NCBI RefSeq assembly: GCF_042738955.1
Contig: NZ_JBHYHC010000048.1
Location: 6,457-70,456 of the forward strand
DNA length: 64,000 nt
Source: Umezawaea sp042738955
GTDB taxonomy: Bacteria > Actinomycetota > Actinomycetes > Mycobacteriales > Pseudonocardiaceae
Direction: 5' to 3'
Part shown: positions 23,115 to 31,880 of the stretch, piece after piece
Numbering within the stretch: position 1 is the stretch's first letter
Layout: each line of letters begins with the position of its first letter
Notes under the pieces: model-generated
What the model saw: only the letters and a program-made list of their open reading frames with translations
Told to the model about the DNA's origin: nothing
Databases searched by the model: none
Translations under genes and position numbers: made by a program

Positions 23115-24140
23115 TCACCGCTTGGCGAAGGCATACCACTTCCAGATGCCCAGTCCCCACTCCTGTGTGGTCACCAGCCCCCGGCTCTCCGCCAGCGCGC
23201 GGATCCGCGCGGGCGTCGTCCGGTGCACCGGCGGCTCGCGCAACGCGAACCGCAGGTCCATCAGCGCGCGATCGGCACTGTCCACCTGGGACTGGACGTA
23301 GCCGAGGCAGAACACGCCGCCCGGTCGCAGCACCCGCGCGACCGTGTCCCACAACGCGTCCGGCCTGGAGAGGAAGTGGTAGGCGCCCATCATCGTGGCG
23401 CCGTCGAAGAACCCTTCCTGGAGGAAGTCCTGCGGTTCCTGCAGATCGCCGCGCACGACCCGGACCCGGCCGTCGCCCGCGTTGCGCTCCAGCGCGGCGG
23501 CGACGTAGTGCTCGGTCAGCTCGATGCCGAACAGCACCGTGCGCTGGTCGTCGGGCGTCCGCTCGGCCAGCTCGCGCAACCCGTGCCCCGGACCGCAGGC
23601 CAGGTCCAGGATCCGCGACCCCGCCGCCGTCACCTCGCGCGCCGCTCGCAACCGGCAGTACCGGTAGTACGGCAGGACGAAGATCTCCTCGATGCTCGGC
23701 GGGGAGCCGGTGGTGTAGTTCGCGGCGATCGGGTTGCCCTCGACCGCGAGGGCGGCGAGGATGCCGGAGTAGCTCCGCCCGTGCGCGAGCTCGTCCACCG
23801 ACCGCTTGCCGGTGGCCAGCACGACCAGCTCGTCGTCGGGCGCCCGACGCGCGGTCCGGCCGCTTGCCACGTAGCGCGCGGGCTCACCCAGCACCACTCG
23901 CACGTCGTCGTGCTCCACCAGCACGTCGAGCAGCAGCCGGGCCACCGGCTTCTTCGCGGGCACGACCCCGGCGCGCTCGGCGAACGCGTCCAGCGTCACG
24001 GGTTCACGCAGCGCTTCGAGGACACCGCGCGCCACGCACTCGCGGTGCAGGACCTCGTAGCACGCGTACCGGTACTCCAGGTACGCGAGTTCCATCTTGT
24101 CGGTCGGGATGTCGACGAGGTCGGCGTCGGTCGGGTGCAC
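23115..24140 (-). CDS. SAM-dependent methyltransferase with N-terminal helical dimerisation-like domain
   Basis: A 341-aa protein. The N-terminal 120 residues are helical with a winged-helix flavour (YLEYRYACYEVLHREC... VTLDAFAERAG), like the dimerisation domain of plant- and actinomycete-type O-methyltransferases. The SAM domain follows: ILDLACGPGHGLRELAE, FGIELTEHYV, and DGATMMGAYHFLSRPD. GTG at 24140 follows GGGAGGACCT. It lies 17 nt downstream of the 24158 methyltransferase on the same strand, so the two form an operon. An O-methyltransferase acting on a small molecule is the likeliest reading. Confidence 0.84.
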   Translation of the reverse strand: MHPTDADLVDIPTDKMELAYLEYRYACYEVLHRECVARGVLEALREPVTLDAFAERAGVVPAKKPVARLLLDVLVEHDDVRVVLGEPARYVASGRTARRAPDDELVVLATGKRSVDELAHGRSYSGILAALAVEGNPIAANYTTGSPPSIEEIFVLPYYRYCRLRAAREVTAAGSRILDLACGPGHGLRELAERTPDDQRTVLFGIELTEHYVAAALERNAGDGRVRVVRGDLQEPQDFLQEGFFDGATMMGAYHFLSRPDALWDTVARVLRPGGVFCLGYVQSQVDSADRALMDLRFALREPPVHRTTPARIRALAESRGLVTTQEWGLGIWKWYAFAKR

Positions 24141-24157
24141 AGGTCCTCCCGTTCCGG

Positions 24158-24976
24158 TCAGGTCCGACGGCCGACGGCGGCGTACGCGGCCATCCGCGCC
24201 AGGTCGCTGCCGACCTCGTCGGACGGTTCCGGACGCCACTCGGGCAGCACCACCACGCCGGGGTCGAGCACCTCGAAACCGTCGAGGAACCGGCCCACGT
24301 CCTGCCTGCCGCGCATGTACGCGGGGTTCTGGCTGATCTTGGACAGGTCGATCATCGCCTGCACTGGCTCCGGCTTGTGCTCGTCGGTGCCGTGGGAGAG
24401 CACCAGGAAGCTGCCGGGCGCCATCAGCGCGTGGTACCGCCGCACCAGTTCGTGGGGCGCCTCGTCGTCGCGCAGGTAGTGCAGCACGCCGAGCATCAGC
24501 ACCGCGATCGGCTGGTCGAAGTCCAGCAGGCCCCGCACGTCCGGGTCGGCCACCAGCAGGTCGGGGTCGCGGATGTCGCCCTCGATCATCGCGGCGAACG
24601 GGTGGTCGGCCAGCGCGGCTCGACCGTGCCCGACCGCGATCGGCTCGATGTCGGTGTAGACCACTCGGCAGTCCGGGGCCACCGACGCCGCGAACTCGCC
24701 GACGTTGCCCGCGCCGCCGATGGTCAGGATGCCGGAGCCGATGTCGAGGAACTGCCGGATGCCCGCGCGGGCGCAGTGCCGCACCGCGCGCCGCAGGAAC
24801 GCGCGGTTGAGCCGGGCGACCTCGGGAGCGGCGGGCATGACGGCGATGACCTTGTTCGCGAACTCGCGGTCGGCGGGGAAGTTGTGGCCGCCGCCGAGGT
24901 AGTAGTCGTAGACCCTGGCGGCGCTGGGTGTTTCGACGTCGGCGTCCACCGGAAGCCGGCTGAGCGCTTCGCTCAC
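24158..24976 (-). CDS. SAM-dependent methyltransferase of the Methyltransf_19 (DUF574) family
   Basis: A 272-aa protein of an actinobacteria-specific methyltransferase family. Signatures are ARVYDYYLGGGHNFPADRE near the N-terminus, FLDIGSGILTIGGAGNVGE as motif I, VVYTDIEPIAVGHGR for ribose binding, and PIAVLMLGVLHYL as motif II. The family's motif I usually reads 'GSGLPT'; here it is GSGILT. GTG 24976 is favoured because GGGGAGAG precedes it; the ATG at 24991 overlaps that site. The family is very common beside regulators and metabolite genes and has no firmly established general substrate. Confidence 0.88.
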   Translation of the reverse strand: MSEALSRLPVDADVETPSAARVYDYYLGGGHNFPADREFANKVIAVMPAAPEVARLNRAFLRRAVRHCARAGIRQFLDIGSGILTIGGAGNVGEFAASVAPDCRVVYTDIEPIAVGHGRAALADHPFAAMIEGDIRDPDLLVADPDVRGLLDFDQPIAVLMLGVLHYLRDDEAPHELVRRYHALMAPGSFLVLSHGTDEHKPEPVQAMIDLSKISQNPAYMRGRQDVGRFLDGFEVLDPGVVVLPEWRPEPSDEVGSDLARMAAYAAVGRRT

Positions 24977-25100
24977 GCGCTCTCCCCTCATCGTTGTCGA
25001 CGGAAAGATTTAAAGTCCGATATCTACACGCGAGTGCGGACTGTCTGATTTCCCTTGCTACCAGAGATCCTGTTGCGCGGACAAGGTCTGTCGCGCGATA

Positions 25101-25129
25101 TTGCTATCTGAAAGTAAAGTATGTACGGT
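25101..25129 (+). promoter_or_regulatory. Promoter of the N,N-dimethyltransferase gene
   Basis: TTGCTA (25101-25106) and TACGGT (25124-25129) are 17 nt apart in a locally A/T-rich region between divergent genes. Predicted transcription start near 25136, 21 nt before the GTG at 25157 and just ahead of GGAGCGGGGG. This arrangement is the main reason for rejecting the upstream ATG at 25121 as a start. Confidence 0.5.
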
Positions 25130-25156
25130 GCTGGGTGGGCGGAGCGGGGGCCGATC

Positions 25157-25894
25157 GTGGAGTTGGTCGACAACAGCCGGTACGACGAACGGATGAGCGA
25201 GGTGTACGACCTCGTCTACCGCGGTCGCGGCAAGGAGTACGCCGAGGAGGCCGCCGCCGTCGCCGAGGTCGTGCGCGCCCGCCGTCCTTCCGCGTCGTCC
25301 ATCCTGGACGTGGCGTGCGGCACCGGTGAACACCTCGCGTCACTGAGGTCGTCGTTCGGCCACGTGGAGGGTCTGGAGCTGTCGCCGCACATGCGCGCGG
25401 TCGCCACGGCGAAGCTGCCCGGCGTCACCGTCACCGAGGGCGACATGCGCGGGTTCGAACTCGGCTGGACGTTCGACGCCGTGTGCTGCCTCTACAGCGC
25501 GGTCGGCTACACCTCCTCACCCGCCGAGTTGACCGAGGCGATCCGGCGCATGGCTCTCCACCTGGCGCCCGGCGGGGTGCTCGTGGTGGAGCCGTGGTGG
25601 CTGCCGGAGCGGTTCCTCGACGGCCACGTCGGCGACGACGTGGTGCGCGGGGACGGCAAGACGGTGGCCCGTGTGTCGCAGTCGAGGCGGACGGGCGACG
25701 TCGTCCGCCAGGAGACCCACTACGTCGTGGCGGACGAGGCGGGCATCCGGCACTTCACGCACGTGCAGCACCTGCGGCTGTTCACCGCCGAGGAGTACAC
25801 GACCGCGTTCGACCGGGCGGGGTGCGCCGTCGAGCACCTGGACGACGACCGGCTGCTCTCGGGCCGGGGCTTGTTCGTCGGGGTCAAGGCCTGA
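25157..25894 (+). CDS. NDP-aminosugar N,N-dimethyltransferase (DesVI/TylM1-like)
   Basis: A 245-aa class I methyltransferase strongly resembling the TDP-aminosugar N,N-dimethyltransferases of desosamine/mycaminose pathways. Shared stretches include the YDLVYRGRGKEYAEEAA opening, SILDVACGTGEHLASL, GLELSPHMRAVA, the LAPGGVLVVEPWWLPE region, and the terminal SGRGLFVGVKA. In that family the enzyme adds two methyls to the 3-amino group of a dTDP-6-deoxy-aminosugar. Start GTG 25157 is supported by the promoter and a GGAGCGGGGG site. It converges, 6 nt apart, with the C-methyltransferase of the sugar operon. Here the substrate is more likely a UDP-4-amino-pentose, judging from the neighbours. Confidence 0.9.
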   Translation: MELVDNSRYDERMSEVYDLVYRGRGKEYAEEAAAVAEVVRARRPSASSILDVACGTGEHLASLRSSFGHVEGLELSPHMRAVATAKLPGVTVTEGDMRGFELGWTFDAVCCLYSAVGYTSSPAELTEAIRRMALHLAPGGVLVVEPWWLPERFLDGHVGDDVVRGDGKTVARVSQSRRTGDVVRQETHYVVADEAGIRHFTHVQHLRLFTAEEYTTAFDRAGCAVEHLDDDRLLSGRGLFVGVKA

Positions 25895-25900
25895 GCCGGG

Positions 25901-27118
25901 TCACACCACCCGCACCTCCGGCACGTAGAGCACCCACCTGCCGCCGTCGGCGCGGAACCGCCGCTCCTTCGCCATGATCTCGGGCGCGTGGTTCCACGCG
26001 AACAGCACCGCGTGATCGGGACGGGCGGAGAGGAACTCCTCGGACGGCCGCACCGGGATGTGCGTTCCCGGCACGAGCCTGCCCTGTTTCGACGGCGTCG
26101 AGTCCACCACGAACGGCACGAGGTCGGGACCGACGCGGCACAGGTTCGTCACCGTCGTCACCTTGCCGGGGGCGCCGTAGCCGACGATCGTCCCGCCCGC
26201 GTCGCGGATGTCCCGCAGCAGCGCGGGCAGGTCGGCGCGGACGCGGTCCACCGCCGCGCGGAACCCGCCGAGCGTGCCGAGGTCGGCGAGCCCGGCGGCG
26301 GTCTCCTTCTCGATCAGCGCCGCGACCGACGGCGCGGGCTCGCGGCGCCCCCCGCGGGCGAGCACGTACCGGATCTCACCGCCGTGCAACGGCACCTCCT
26401 CGACGTCGACGAGGTCGAACCCGAACCGCTCGGCCATCGCCCGCACCGACCGCGCGGTGAAGTAGTAGAAGTGCTCGTCGTAGATCTGGTCGAACGCGCC
26501 GCCTTCGACGATGGTGCCGAGGTACGGCTCCGTGCACACGAACACGCCGTCCTCGGCCAGCAGCGCGGTCACGCCCCGCAGCACCGACGGCAGATCGGCG
26601 ATGTGGCAGATGGTGTTGGCGCCGAACACGACGTCGGCGGGCCCGTGCCTCGTGAGGACGTCCTCCGCGACGGCCTCGTCGAAGAAGTCCTGCCGCACCC
26701 GGACGCCCTTGGCCGCCGCGAGCGCCCCCACCGCGCCCGCGGGCTCGACACCGAGGTGCCGGACCCCGGCGCGGGCGATGGTGGCGAGCATGACGCCGTC
26801 GTTGCAGCCGATCTCGACGATGAACGGGTCGTCGCCGGTCAGTTCCGTCGCGAGCAGCCTGCGCGCCTCCCCCGCGAAGTGCGCGCGGTGCGTGGCCGAG
26901 CCGGACGCGTGGTAGGGGTAGCCGTCGTGGTACTTGAGGTCCCTGGGCACCTCCTGCGTGAGCTGGACCATCGTGCACGCCTCGCAGGCGCCCACCGCGA
27001 GCCGGTAGAAGTACTCGTCGTCGACCTCCTCCGGTGTGAGGAACCCGTTGGCGAGCGGCTGCCTGCCGAGGTCGAGGAACTCGTGGACGTCCGAGCCGCA
27101 GATCCGGCAGCACGTCAT
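25901..27118 (-). CDS. NDP-sugar C-methyltransferase (TylC3/EvaC-like)
   Basis: A 405-aa protein with the three-part layout of sugar C-methyltransferases: N-terminal zinc-binding domain (CCRICG near residue 3 and CEAC near 45), central SAM domain (VEIGCNDGVMLATIAR), and C-terminal Methyltransf_14-type domain with a GGTIVGYGAPGKVTT loop and the VPLHGGEIRYV segment. TylC3 and EvaC methylate C3 of NDP-4-keto-2,6-dideoxyhexoses next to the ketone. Here no dTDP-hexose dehydratase, 2,3-dehydratase or 3-ketoreductase is present in the window, and the partner genes supply UDP-uronic-acid/pentose chemistry, so methylation of a 4-ketopentose is inferred. It ends the sugar operon. Confidence 0.9.
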   Translation of the reverse strand: MTCCRICGSDVHEFLDLGRQPLANGFLTPEEVDDEYFYRLAVGACEACTMVQLTQEVPRDLKYHDGYPYHASGSATHRAHFAGEARRLLATELTGDDPFIVEIGCNDGVMLATIARAGVRHLGVEPAGAVGALAAAKGVRVRQDFFDEAVAEDVLTRHGPADVVFGANTICHIADLPSVLRGVTALLAEDGVFVCTEPYLGTIVEGGAFDQIYDEHFYYFTARSVRAMAERFGFDLVDVEEVPLHGGEIRYVLARGGRREPAPSVAALIEKETAAGLADLGTLGGFRAAVDRVRADLPALLRDIRDAGGTIVGYGAPGKVTTVTNLCRVGPDLVPFVVDSTPSKQGRLVPGTHIPVRPSEEFLSARPDHAVLFAWNHAPEIMAKERRFRADGGRWVLYVPEVRVV

Positions 27119-27123
27119 CGCGC

Positions 27124-28230
27124 TCACCACCCCGACCTGATCGCCGACACGACGCGGTCGAGGTCCTCTTCGGACAGCCACCAGCCGACCGGGATGTGCG
27201 CCACGCGCTCGTGCACCTCGTCCAGGCGCGGCAGGTGCGCGGCGTACTCGCGCACGCACGAGTGCAGGTCGTTGCGCCGCACGATGGCGCTCACCGCCAC
27301 GCCCGCGCCGGTCATCTTCCGCAGGAACGCGGGCCGGTCCTCGACCAGCACGGGGTAGACCCACCACGACGGCTCGCGGTCGTCGGCGCGTTCGGTCAGC
27401 CTCAGCCCCGCGACGCCGTCGAGCACCTCGTCGTAGTGCGCGGCGTGGTCGCGGTGCCGAGCGACCAGGCCGTCGACGTCGTCCAGGTTGGCCAGTCCGA
27501 TCGCCGCCCCGAGTTCGTTGAGGTGGATCTTGTAGCCCCACTCGGCCACGTCGTAGTCCGCGCTCGCCCGGTCCGCCGTCCGGTCGATGCCGAACCAGCG
27601 CAGCAGGCGCGCCCGGCGTGCCGTCTCCGCGTCGGGCAGCACCACCAAGCCGCCCTCGCCGCACGTGAGGAACTTCAACGCGTGGAAGCTGAACACCGCG
27701 GTGTTGCCGTGGTTGCCCACCGGCACTCCTCGGAAGCTCGCGCCCCACGCGTGCGCGCAGTCCTCGACCACGGCGGGCCGGACGCCGTGGGCCGCCTCGG
27801 CCCGGTCGACGACCTCCCGGAGCCGGGCGAGGTCGACGGGGTAGCCCGCCCAGTGCACGACCACGATCGCGCGGGTGGCCGGGGTGATCTTGCGTTCAAG
27901 GTCCGCCAGGTCCATGTTCAGCGTCGTCGGGTCCACGTCCACCCAGCGCGGCCGCAGGCCCGCCGCGAGGATCGCCCAGTTGGTCGCCTCGAACGTCAGC
28001 GCCGTGGTCAGCACCTCGTCGCCGGGCAGTTCCGGGGTGAGCCGCAGTGCGAGCTGGAGGCCGGACGTGGCGCTGTTCACCGCCGCCACGTGCGGGGTCC
28101 CGATCCGGGCGCCCACCGCGTGCTCGAACTCAGCCGCTCTCGGCCCGTGCCCGATCTGCCTGCTGGTGAGCACGTCGCTCACCCGGTCGAGGGCCCGGTC
28201 CGACATCGCGACCTTGAACAGGGGGATCAC
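27124..28230 (-). CDS. DegT/DnrJ/EryC1/StrS-type NDP-sugar aminotransferase
   Basis: A 368-aa sugar aminotransferase (SAT). PLP-binding region: NSATSGLQLALRL, VVEDCAHAWGASFRG, and the Schiff-base Lys in FSFHALKFLTCGEGGLVV. Active-site segment YKIHLNELGAAIGL is typical. It installs an amino group from glutamate on a keto-sugar nucleotide, here probably at C4 of a UDP-4-ketopentose. GTG start at 28230 with AAGGAG upstream. The upstream epimerase frame runs 101 bp into this gene in another frame. It is followed 5 nt later by the C-methyltransferase gene. Confidence 0.92.
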   Translation of the reverse strand: MIPLFKVAMSDRALDRVSDVLTSRQIGHGPRAAEFEHAVGARIGTPHVAAVNSATSGLQLALRLTPELPGDEVLTTALTFEATNWAILAAGLRPRWVDVDPTTLNMDLADLERKITPATRAIVVVHWAGYPVDLARLREVVDRAEAAHGVRPAVVEDCAHAWGASFRGVPVGNHGNTAVFSFHALKFLTCGEGGLVVLPDAETARRARLLRWFGIDRTADRASADYDVAEWGYKIHLNELGAAIGLANLDDVDGLVARHRDHAAHYDEVLDGVAGLRLTERADDREPSWWVYPVLVEDRPAFLRKMTGAGVAVSAIVRRNDLHSCVREYAAHLPRLDEVHERVAHIPVGWWLSEEDLDRVVSAIRSGW

Positions 28231-29239
28231 CGTTCGCTCCTTCCGCGGGCAGGGCGCCGTCCGCCACCGCCTGGTCGACCCACCACCTGTTGCGCCTCGC
28301 CCACTCCACGGTCCTGCGGACGCCCTCCTCCAACGGGACGGCGCACAGCCAGCCCAGGACGTCCCGCGCCCTGGAGGTGTCCGGCACGCGCCGGGGGATG
28401 TCCTCGTACGCGGCGCCGAGCGTCGCCCGCGCGGGCACGGTCAGCGTGCGGTCCGCGCCCGCCAGCCGCGCGACGAGCCGGACGGCCTCCGCGACCGAGG
28501 TCTCCACGTCGCTGCCGATGTTGAAGCAGCGGCCGTCGGACGCGTCGTCGCGCCCGGCCAGCACGGTGCCCGCCACCGCGTCGTCGACGAACGTGAAGCA
28601 CCGCGTCTGCGTGCCGTCGTCGTAGATCAACGGAGGCAGGCCGAGCAACGCGCGGTGGAGGGCGCGGCTGAGCACGTAGGCGGGGCGTTGCCGTGGTCCG
28701 TAGACGTTGAAGTAGCGCAGGACCGCCACCCGCGACCCCGACTCCCGCGCGAAGGCGAAGGCCAGGTGCTCGGCGACCGCCTTGCTGGAGGAGTAGCTCC
28801 AGCGGTCGGTGGAGGTGCTGCCGAGCACGCGGTCGGCGTCCTCGCGCCACGGCGTCGCCGGGTTCTTCCCGTACACCTCGCTGGTGCTCGCGACCACGAC
28901 CTTCGCGCCGACGCGGGCGGCCAGCCGCAGCACGTTCCCGGTGCCGAGGACGTTCACGTCGAGCACGTCGAGCGGCGAGCTGAGGTAGCGGTCGACACCG
29001 ACGACGGCGGACAGGTGGTACACCGCGTCCACGCCCGCGACGACGGCCTTCGCCAGCGCGTCGGCGTCCCTGACGTCCCCCGCGACCCGCCGGAGGTCAC
29101 CCGGCCCGCACCCCAGGTCGGGAGGGGGCTCGGCGACGTCGAACACCGTCACGTCGTCACCGTCGCGGACGAGCCGTTCGACCAGGTGGCTGCCGAGGAA
29201 ACCCGCGCCCCCGGTGACGACGACCCGCGCCGCGCTCAC
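28130..29239 (-). CDS. NAD-dependent sugar epimerase/decarboxylase, UDP-glucuronate decarboxylase-like
   Basis: A 369-aa extended SDR. Rossmann motif VVVTGGAGFLGSHLVERL, catalytic STSEVYG and YSSSKAVAEH, then RYFNVYGPRQR and TRCFTFVDDAV. The VGVDRYL...DVNVLGTGNVL region and the DRWSYSSSK context recall decarboxylases that turn UDP-glucuronate into UDP-4-ketopentose/UDP-xylose, as paired with sugar dehydrogenases in calicheamicin and AT2433 aminopentose pathways. Start GTG overlaps the dehydrogenase stop (GTGA). Oddity: the last about 35 residues (from GANGDPP) overlap the aminotransferase gene and read like out-of-frame sequence, so the natural stop may have been lost by a frameshift near 28235. 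A 4,6-dehydratase or 4-epimerase role is the alternative. Confidence 0.85.
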   Translation of the reverse strand: MSAARVVVTGGAGFLGSHLVERLVRDGDDVTVFDVAEPPPDLGCGPGDLRRVAGDVRDADALAKAVVAGVDAVYHLSAVVGVDRYLSSPLDVLDVNVLGTGNVLRLAARVGAKVVVASTSEVYGKNPATPWREDADRVLGSTSTDRWSYSSSKAVAEHLAFAFARESGSRVAVLRYFNVYGPRQRPAYVLSRALHRALLGLPPLIYDDGTQTRCFTFVDDAVAGTVLAGRDDASDGRCFNIGSDVETSVAEAVRLVARLAGADRTLTVPARATLGAAYEDIPRRVPDTSRARDVLGWLCAVPLEEGVRRTVEWARRNRWWVDQAVADGALPAEGANGDPPVQGRDVGPGPRPGERRAHQQADRARAESG

Positions 29240-30585
29240 CGGCCGACACCGCGGTAGGCGAACCCGAGCCCGCGCAGCTCGCCGATCCGCTCCGGCGAGT
29301 AGTACGCGCGTCCGTCGAACACCAGGCACGGCTGGGTGACCGCGGTGCTCAGCTCGGCGAAGTCCAGTTCCCGGAACAGGCGGTGCCCGGCCAGGACCGC
29401 GACGCAGTCCACGCCCGCGACGGCCTCCCGCAGGGTGGCGGCCCCGGCGCCGAACAGCGCGCGCATCTCCGCGGGATCGGCGAGCGGGTCGAACAGCCGG
29501 ACCGTCGCGCCCTCCGCGCGCAGCGCGTCGACCACCGGCTTCACCGGGGTGTTGCGCAGGTCGCCGGTGTCGTTCTTGAACGCCGCGCCGAGCACGGCGA
29601 TCGTCGCGCCCGCCGGGTCCTTGCCGAGCTTGACCAGCTCGTCCCTGATGGTCTGGTAGGTGTGCTCCGGCATGCCGTCGTTCACCCGGCGCGCGGTCTC
29701 CACCGTGTGCAGCGCCGTGCCCCGGTCGGCGGCCGCCCGCCACGCCATCCACGGGTCCTTCGTCAGGCACGACCCGCCGACCCCCACGCTGGGCAGCAGG
29801 ATGTTCACGTGGCCGGTGCCCTTCGGCAGGGCGTTGGCGGTGGTGATCACGTCGAGCACGTCGACGTCGAACAACGAGCAGAACCGGGCCAGTTCGTTCG
29901 CCATCGCCACGTTCGCGTCGATCCACCAGTTCGTGGCGAGCTTCACGACCTCCGCGGTCTCCACGCTCGGGGCGGTGTGCACCTCGACGCCCAGCGAGCG
30001 CCGCCAGAACTCGGCGGCGGCCGCGGTGCTGTGCTCGTCGCAGCCGCCGACCACGACGGGCAACTCGCGCAACTGGGCCAGCGCGGCTCCTTCGGCGAGC
30101 CGCTCCGGGCAGAACGCGAGCCCGAAGTCCCTGCCCTGCGCCAGCCCGCCGCGCTCCAGCAGCGGGACGACGGTTTCGCGGGTGGTGCCGGGGGAGACGG
30201 TGCTCTTGAGCAGGACGAGCTGGCCCGCGCGCAGCCGCGTGGACAGCCGGAGGCACACCTCCTCCAGCTGCTCGACCAGGAGCACTCCGTGCTCGTCCAC
30301 CGGCGTGCCCACGGTGATGATCACGACGTCGGCGTCCCGGACCCGGTCGTGGTCGGTGGTGACGGTCAGCGCCGGGTCGTCGGCCAGTCGGGCCAACGCG
30401 TCCGACAGGCCCGGTTCGGGGATCGGGGACCGGCCCGCCCGCAGTTCGCCGACCAGGGAGGCGTTGCTGTCGATGCCGATCACGCTCACCCCCCGCTCGG
30501 CGAGGGTGACGCCGAGGCACGAGCCCACGTAGCCGAACCCGATGATCGCGACGCGCGGACGGGAGGGGTTGGAGAGGAACCGCAT
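29236..30585 (-). CDS. Nucleotide-sugar 6-dehydrogenase (UDP-glucose dehydrogenase-like)
   Basis: A 449-aa UDPGDH-family enzyme oxidising a UDP-sugar CH2OH to carboxylate with two NAD+. Visible: Rossmann motif AIIGFGYVGSCLGVTLAE, the FCPERLAEG motif, catalytic Cys in GVGGSCLTKDP, and the C-terminal UDP-binding region from VLGAAFKNDTGDLRNTP. The CPERLAEG context is also seen in UDP-ManNAc dehydrogenases, so the exact hexose is not certain. The coupled decarboxylase-like gene makes UDP-glucose to UDP-glucuronate to UDP-pentose the simplest reading. First sugar-synthesis gene after the glycosyltransferase. Confidence 0.9.
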   Translation of the reverse strand: MRFLSNPSRPRVAIIGFGYVGSCLGVTLAERGVSVIGIDSNASLVGELRAGRSPIPEPGLSDALARLADDPALTVTTDHDRVRDADVVIITVGTPVDEHGVLLVEQLEEVCLRLSTRLRAGQLVLLKSTVSPGTTRETVVPLLERGGLAQGRDFGLAFCPERLAEGAALAQLRELPVVVGGCDEHSTAAAAEFWRRSLGVEVHTAPSVETAEVVKLATNWWIDANVAMANELARFCSLFDVDVLDVITTANALPKGTGHVNILLPSVGVGGSCLTKDPWMAWRAAADRGTALHTVETARRVNDGMPEHTYQTIRDELVKLGKDPAGATIAVLGAAFKNDTGDLRNTPVKPVVDALRAEGATVRLFDPLADPAEMRALFGAGAATLREAVAGVDCVAVLAGHRLFRELDFAELSTAVTQPCLVFDGRAYYSPERIGELRGLGFAYRGVGR

Positions 30586-30631
30586 GGCAGGACAGCACCG
30601 CCCTTCCAGGGCTCGCGGAGTGGAACCGTGG

Positions 30632-31786
30632 TCAACGTGCGGGGGTGAGGTGACCGATCGTGTCGCGGATGCGCGCGGCGGTGGCGGCGGGGGAGGGGAG
30701 TGCTCGGTTCTCGGCGTCGACCTCGGCGGTGGCCTCGTGCAGCGCCTCGTCGGTCAACAACCGGTGGATCGTCTTCGCGGTCACCTCGTCGGGGGAGGCG
30801 ACGACGCCGACGCCGCGGCTGCTGACGGCTTCGCCCATCAGCGGTCTGATCGGGTCGTGCGGGCTGAGGACCACCAACTGGGGGAGGCCGTGGCTGATCG
30901 CGGTCATCATCGTGCTCGCGCCGCCGTGGTGGACGACGGCTGCGCAGGTGTCGAGCAGGGCGTCCAGCGGTTCCCAGCCGACGGAGCGCACGTTCGGCGG
31001 CAGGACGCCGAGCGGTCCGGGATCGACGTCGCCGAGCGCCAGCACCAGCTCGACGTCGATCTCGGCCGCCGCGGCGATCAGCGGTTCGAGCTGGCCGAGT
31101 CCCTGGCGCTGCGGGGCGATGGTGCCGAGGGTGACCGCGATGCGCGGGCGCCCTTCGTGGTGGGCGGGCACGGGTGCGGACCGGCCGCCGCCGGTGTACG
31201 GGACGAACCGGGAGAACCAGCCCTCCGGTGCCCTGGTGAGCATGCTCGGCGGCATGTACTCCAGGACCACCGCGGGGTCGGCGGGCGTTCTCAGCCCGAG
31301 TTCCGGGCACGTGCGGGCGAGGAGTTCGGTGGTGGCGACGTGCAGCGAGCCGGTGCTGAACACGCCGAGGACCTGCTGCACCGCGGGCACGCCGAGCCGG
31401 TCGGCGGCGATCAGGCCGCACGTCGCGGCGTGGTCGTAGACCACCAGGTCGGGTCGCCACGAGTCGGCCAGCTCCAGCACGCCGGGCAGCAGGGGGCGGT
31501 TGACCGCCGCGAACTGCGGCGCCCAGTCGGTCAACTCGGCCCGCATCGGTCCCGACCGGAACATCCGGGCGAGGTCCGGGTTCTCCGCGAGCGCTCGGCC
31601 CATCACGGTCGGCGTGTCGTAGCCGGGGGCGATGTCGGCGACCCGCAGGCCTGTGCGCTCCGCGTGCTCGACGTGCTCCGCGGTCGCGAGCAGGACGTCG
31701 TGCCCAGCGGCGCGGAACGCCCAGGCGAGGGGGACGAGCGGGTAGAGGTGGCCGATGGCGGGGATGGAGACGACCAGGACGCGCAC
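30632..31786 (-). CDS. GT1-family natural-product glycosyltransferase
   Basis: A 384-aa GT-B glycosyltransferase of the macrolide/enediyne type. The N-terminal acceptor domain starts with SIPAIGHLYPLVPLAWAFRAAGHDV; the C-terminal donor-binding motif is VVHHGGASTMMTAISHGLPQLV with the following SPHDPIRPLMGEAV. Such enzymes transfer deoxy- or amino-sugars from NDP donors to a small-molecule aglycone. It heads the sugar operon; its promoter lies in an A/T-rich patch (31810-31840) divergent from the exporter gene. The aglycone cannot be inferred from sequence. Confidence 0.92.
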   Translation of the reverse strand: MRVLVVSIPAIGHLYPLVPLAWAFRAAGHDVLLATAEHVEHAERTGLRVADIAPGYDTPTVMGRALAENPDLARMFRSGPMRAELTDWAPQFAAVNRPLLPGVLELADSWRPDLVVYDHAATCGLIAADRLGVPAVQQVLGVFSTGSLHVATTELLARTCPELGLRTPADPAVVLEYMPPSMLTRAPEGWFSRFVPYTGGGRSAPVPAHHEGRPRIAVTLGTIAPQRQGLGQLEPLIAAAAEIDVELVLALGDVDPGPLGVLPPNVRSVGWEPLDALLDTCAAVVHHGGASTMMTAISHGLPQLVVLSPHDPIRPLMGEAVSSRGVGVVASPDEVTAKTIHRLLTDEALHEATAEVDAENRALPSPAATAARIRDTIGHLTPAR

Positions 31787-31880
31787 CGCACGGACCCCTC
31801 TCCCTCGACCATTTTACTAACTAATCATATAGTCCTTTACGGGTGGTGTCGACCTCGGCGACCGAATCAGCCGCTCGCGC

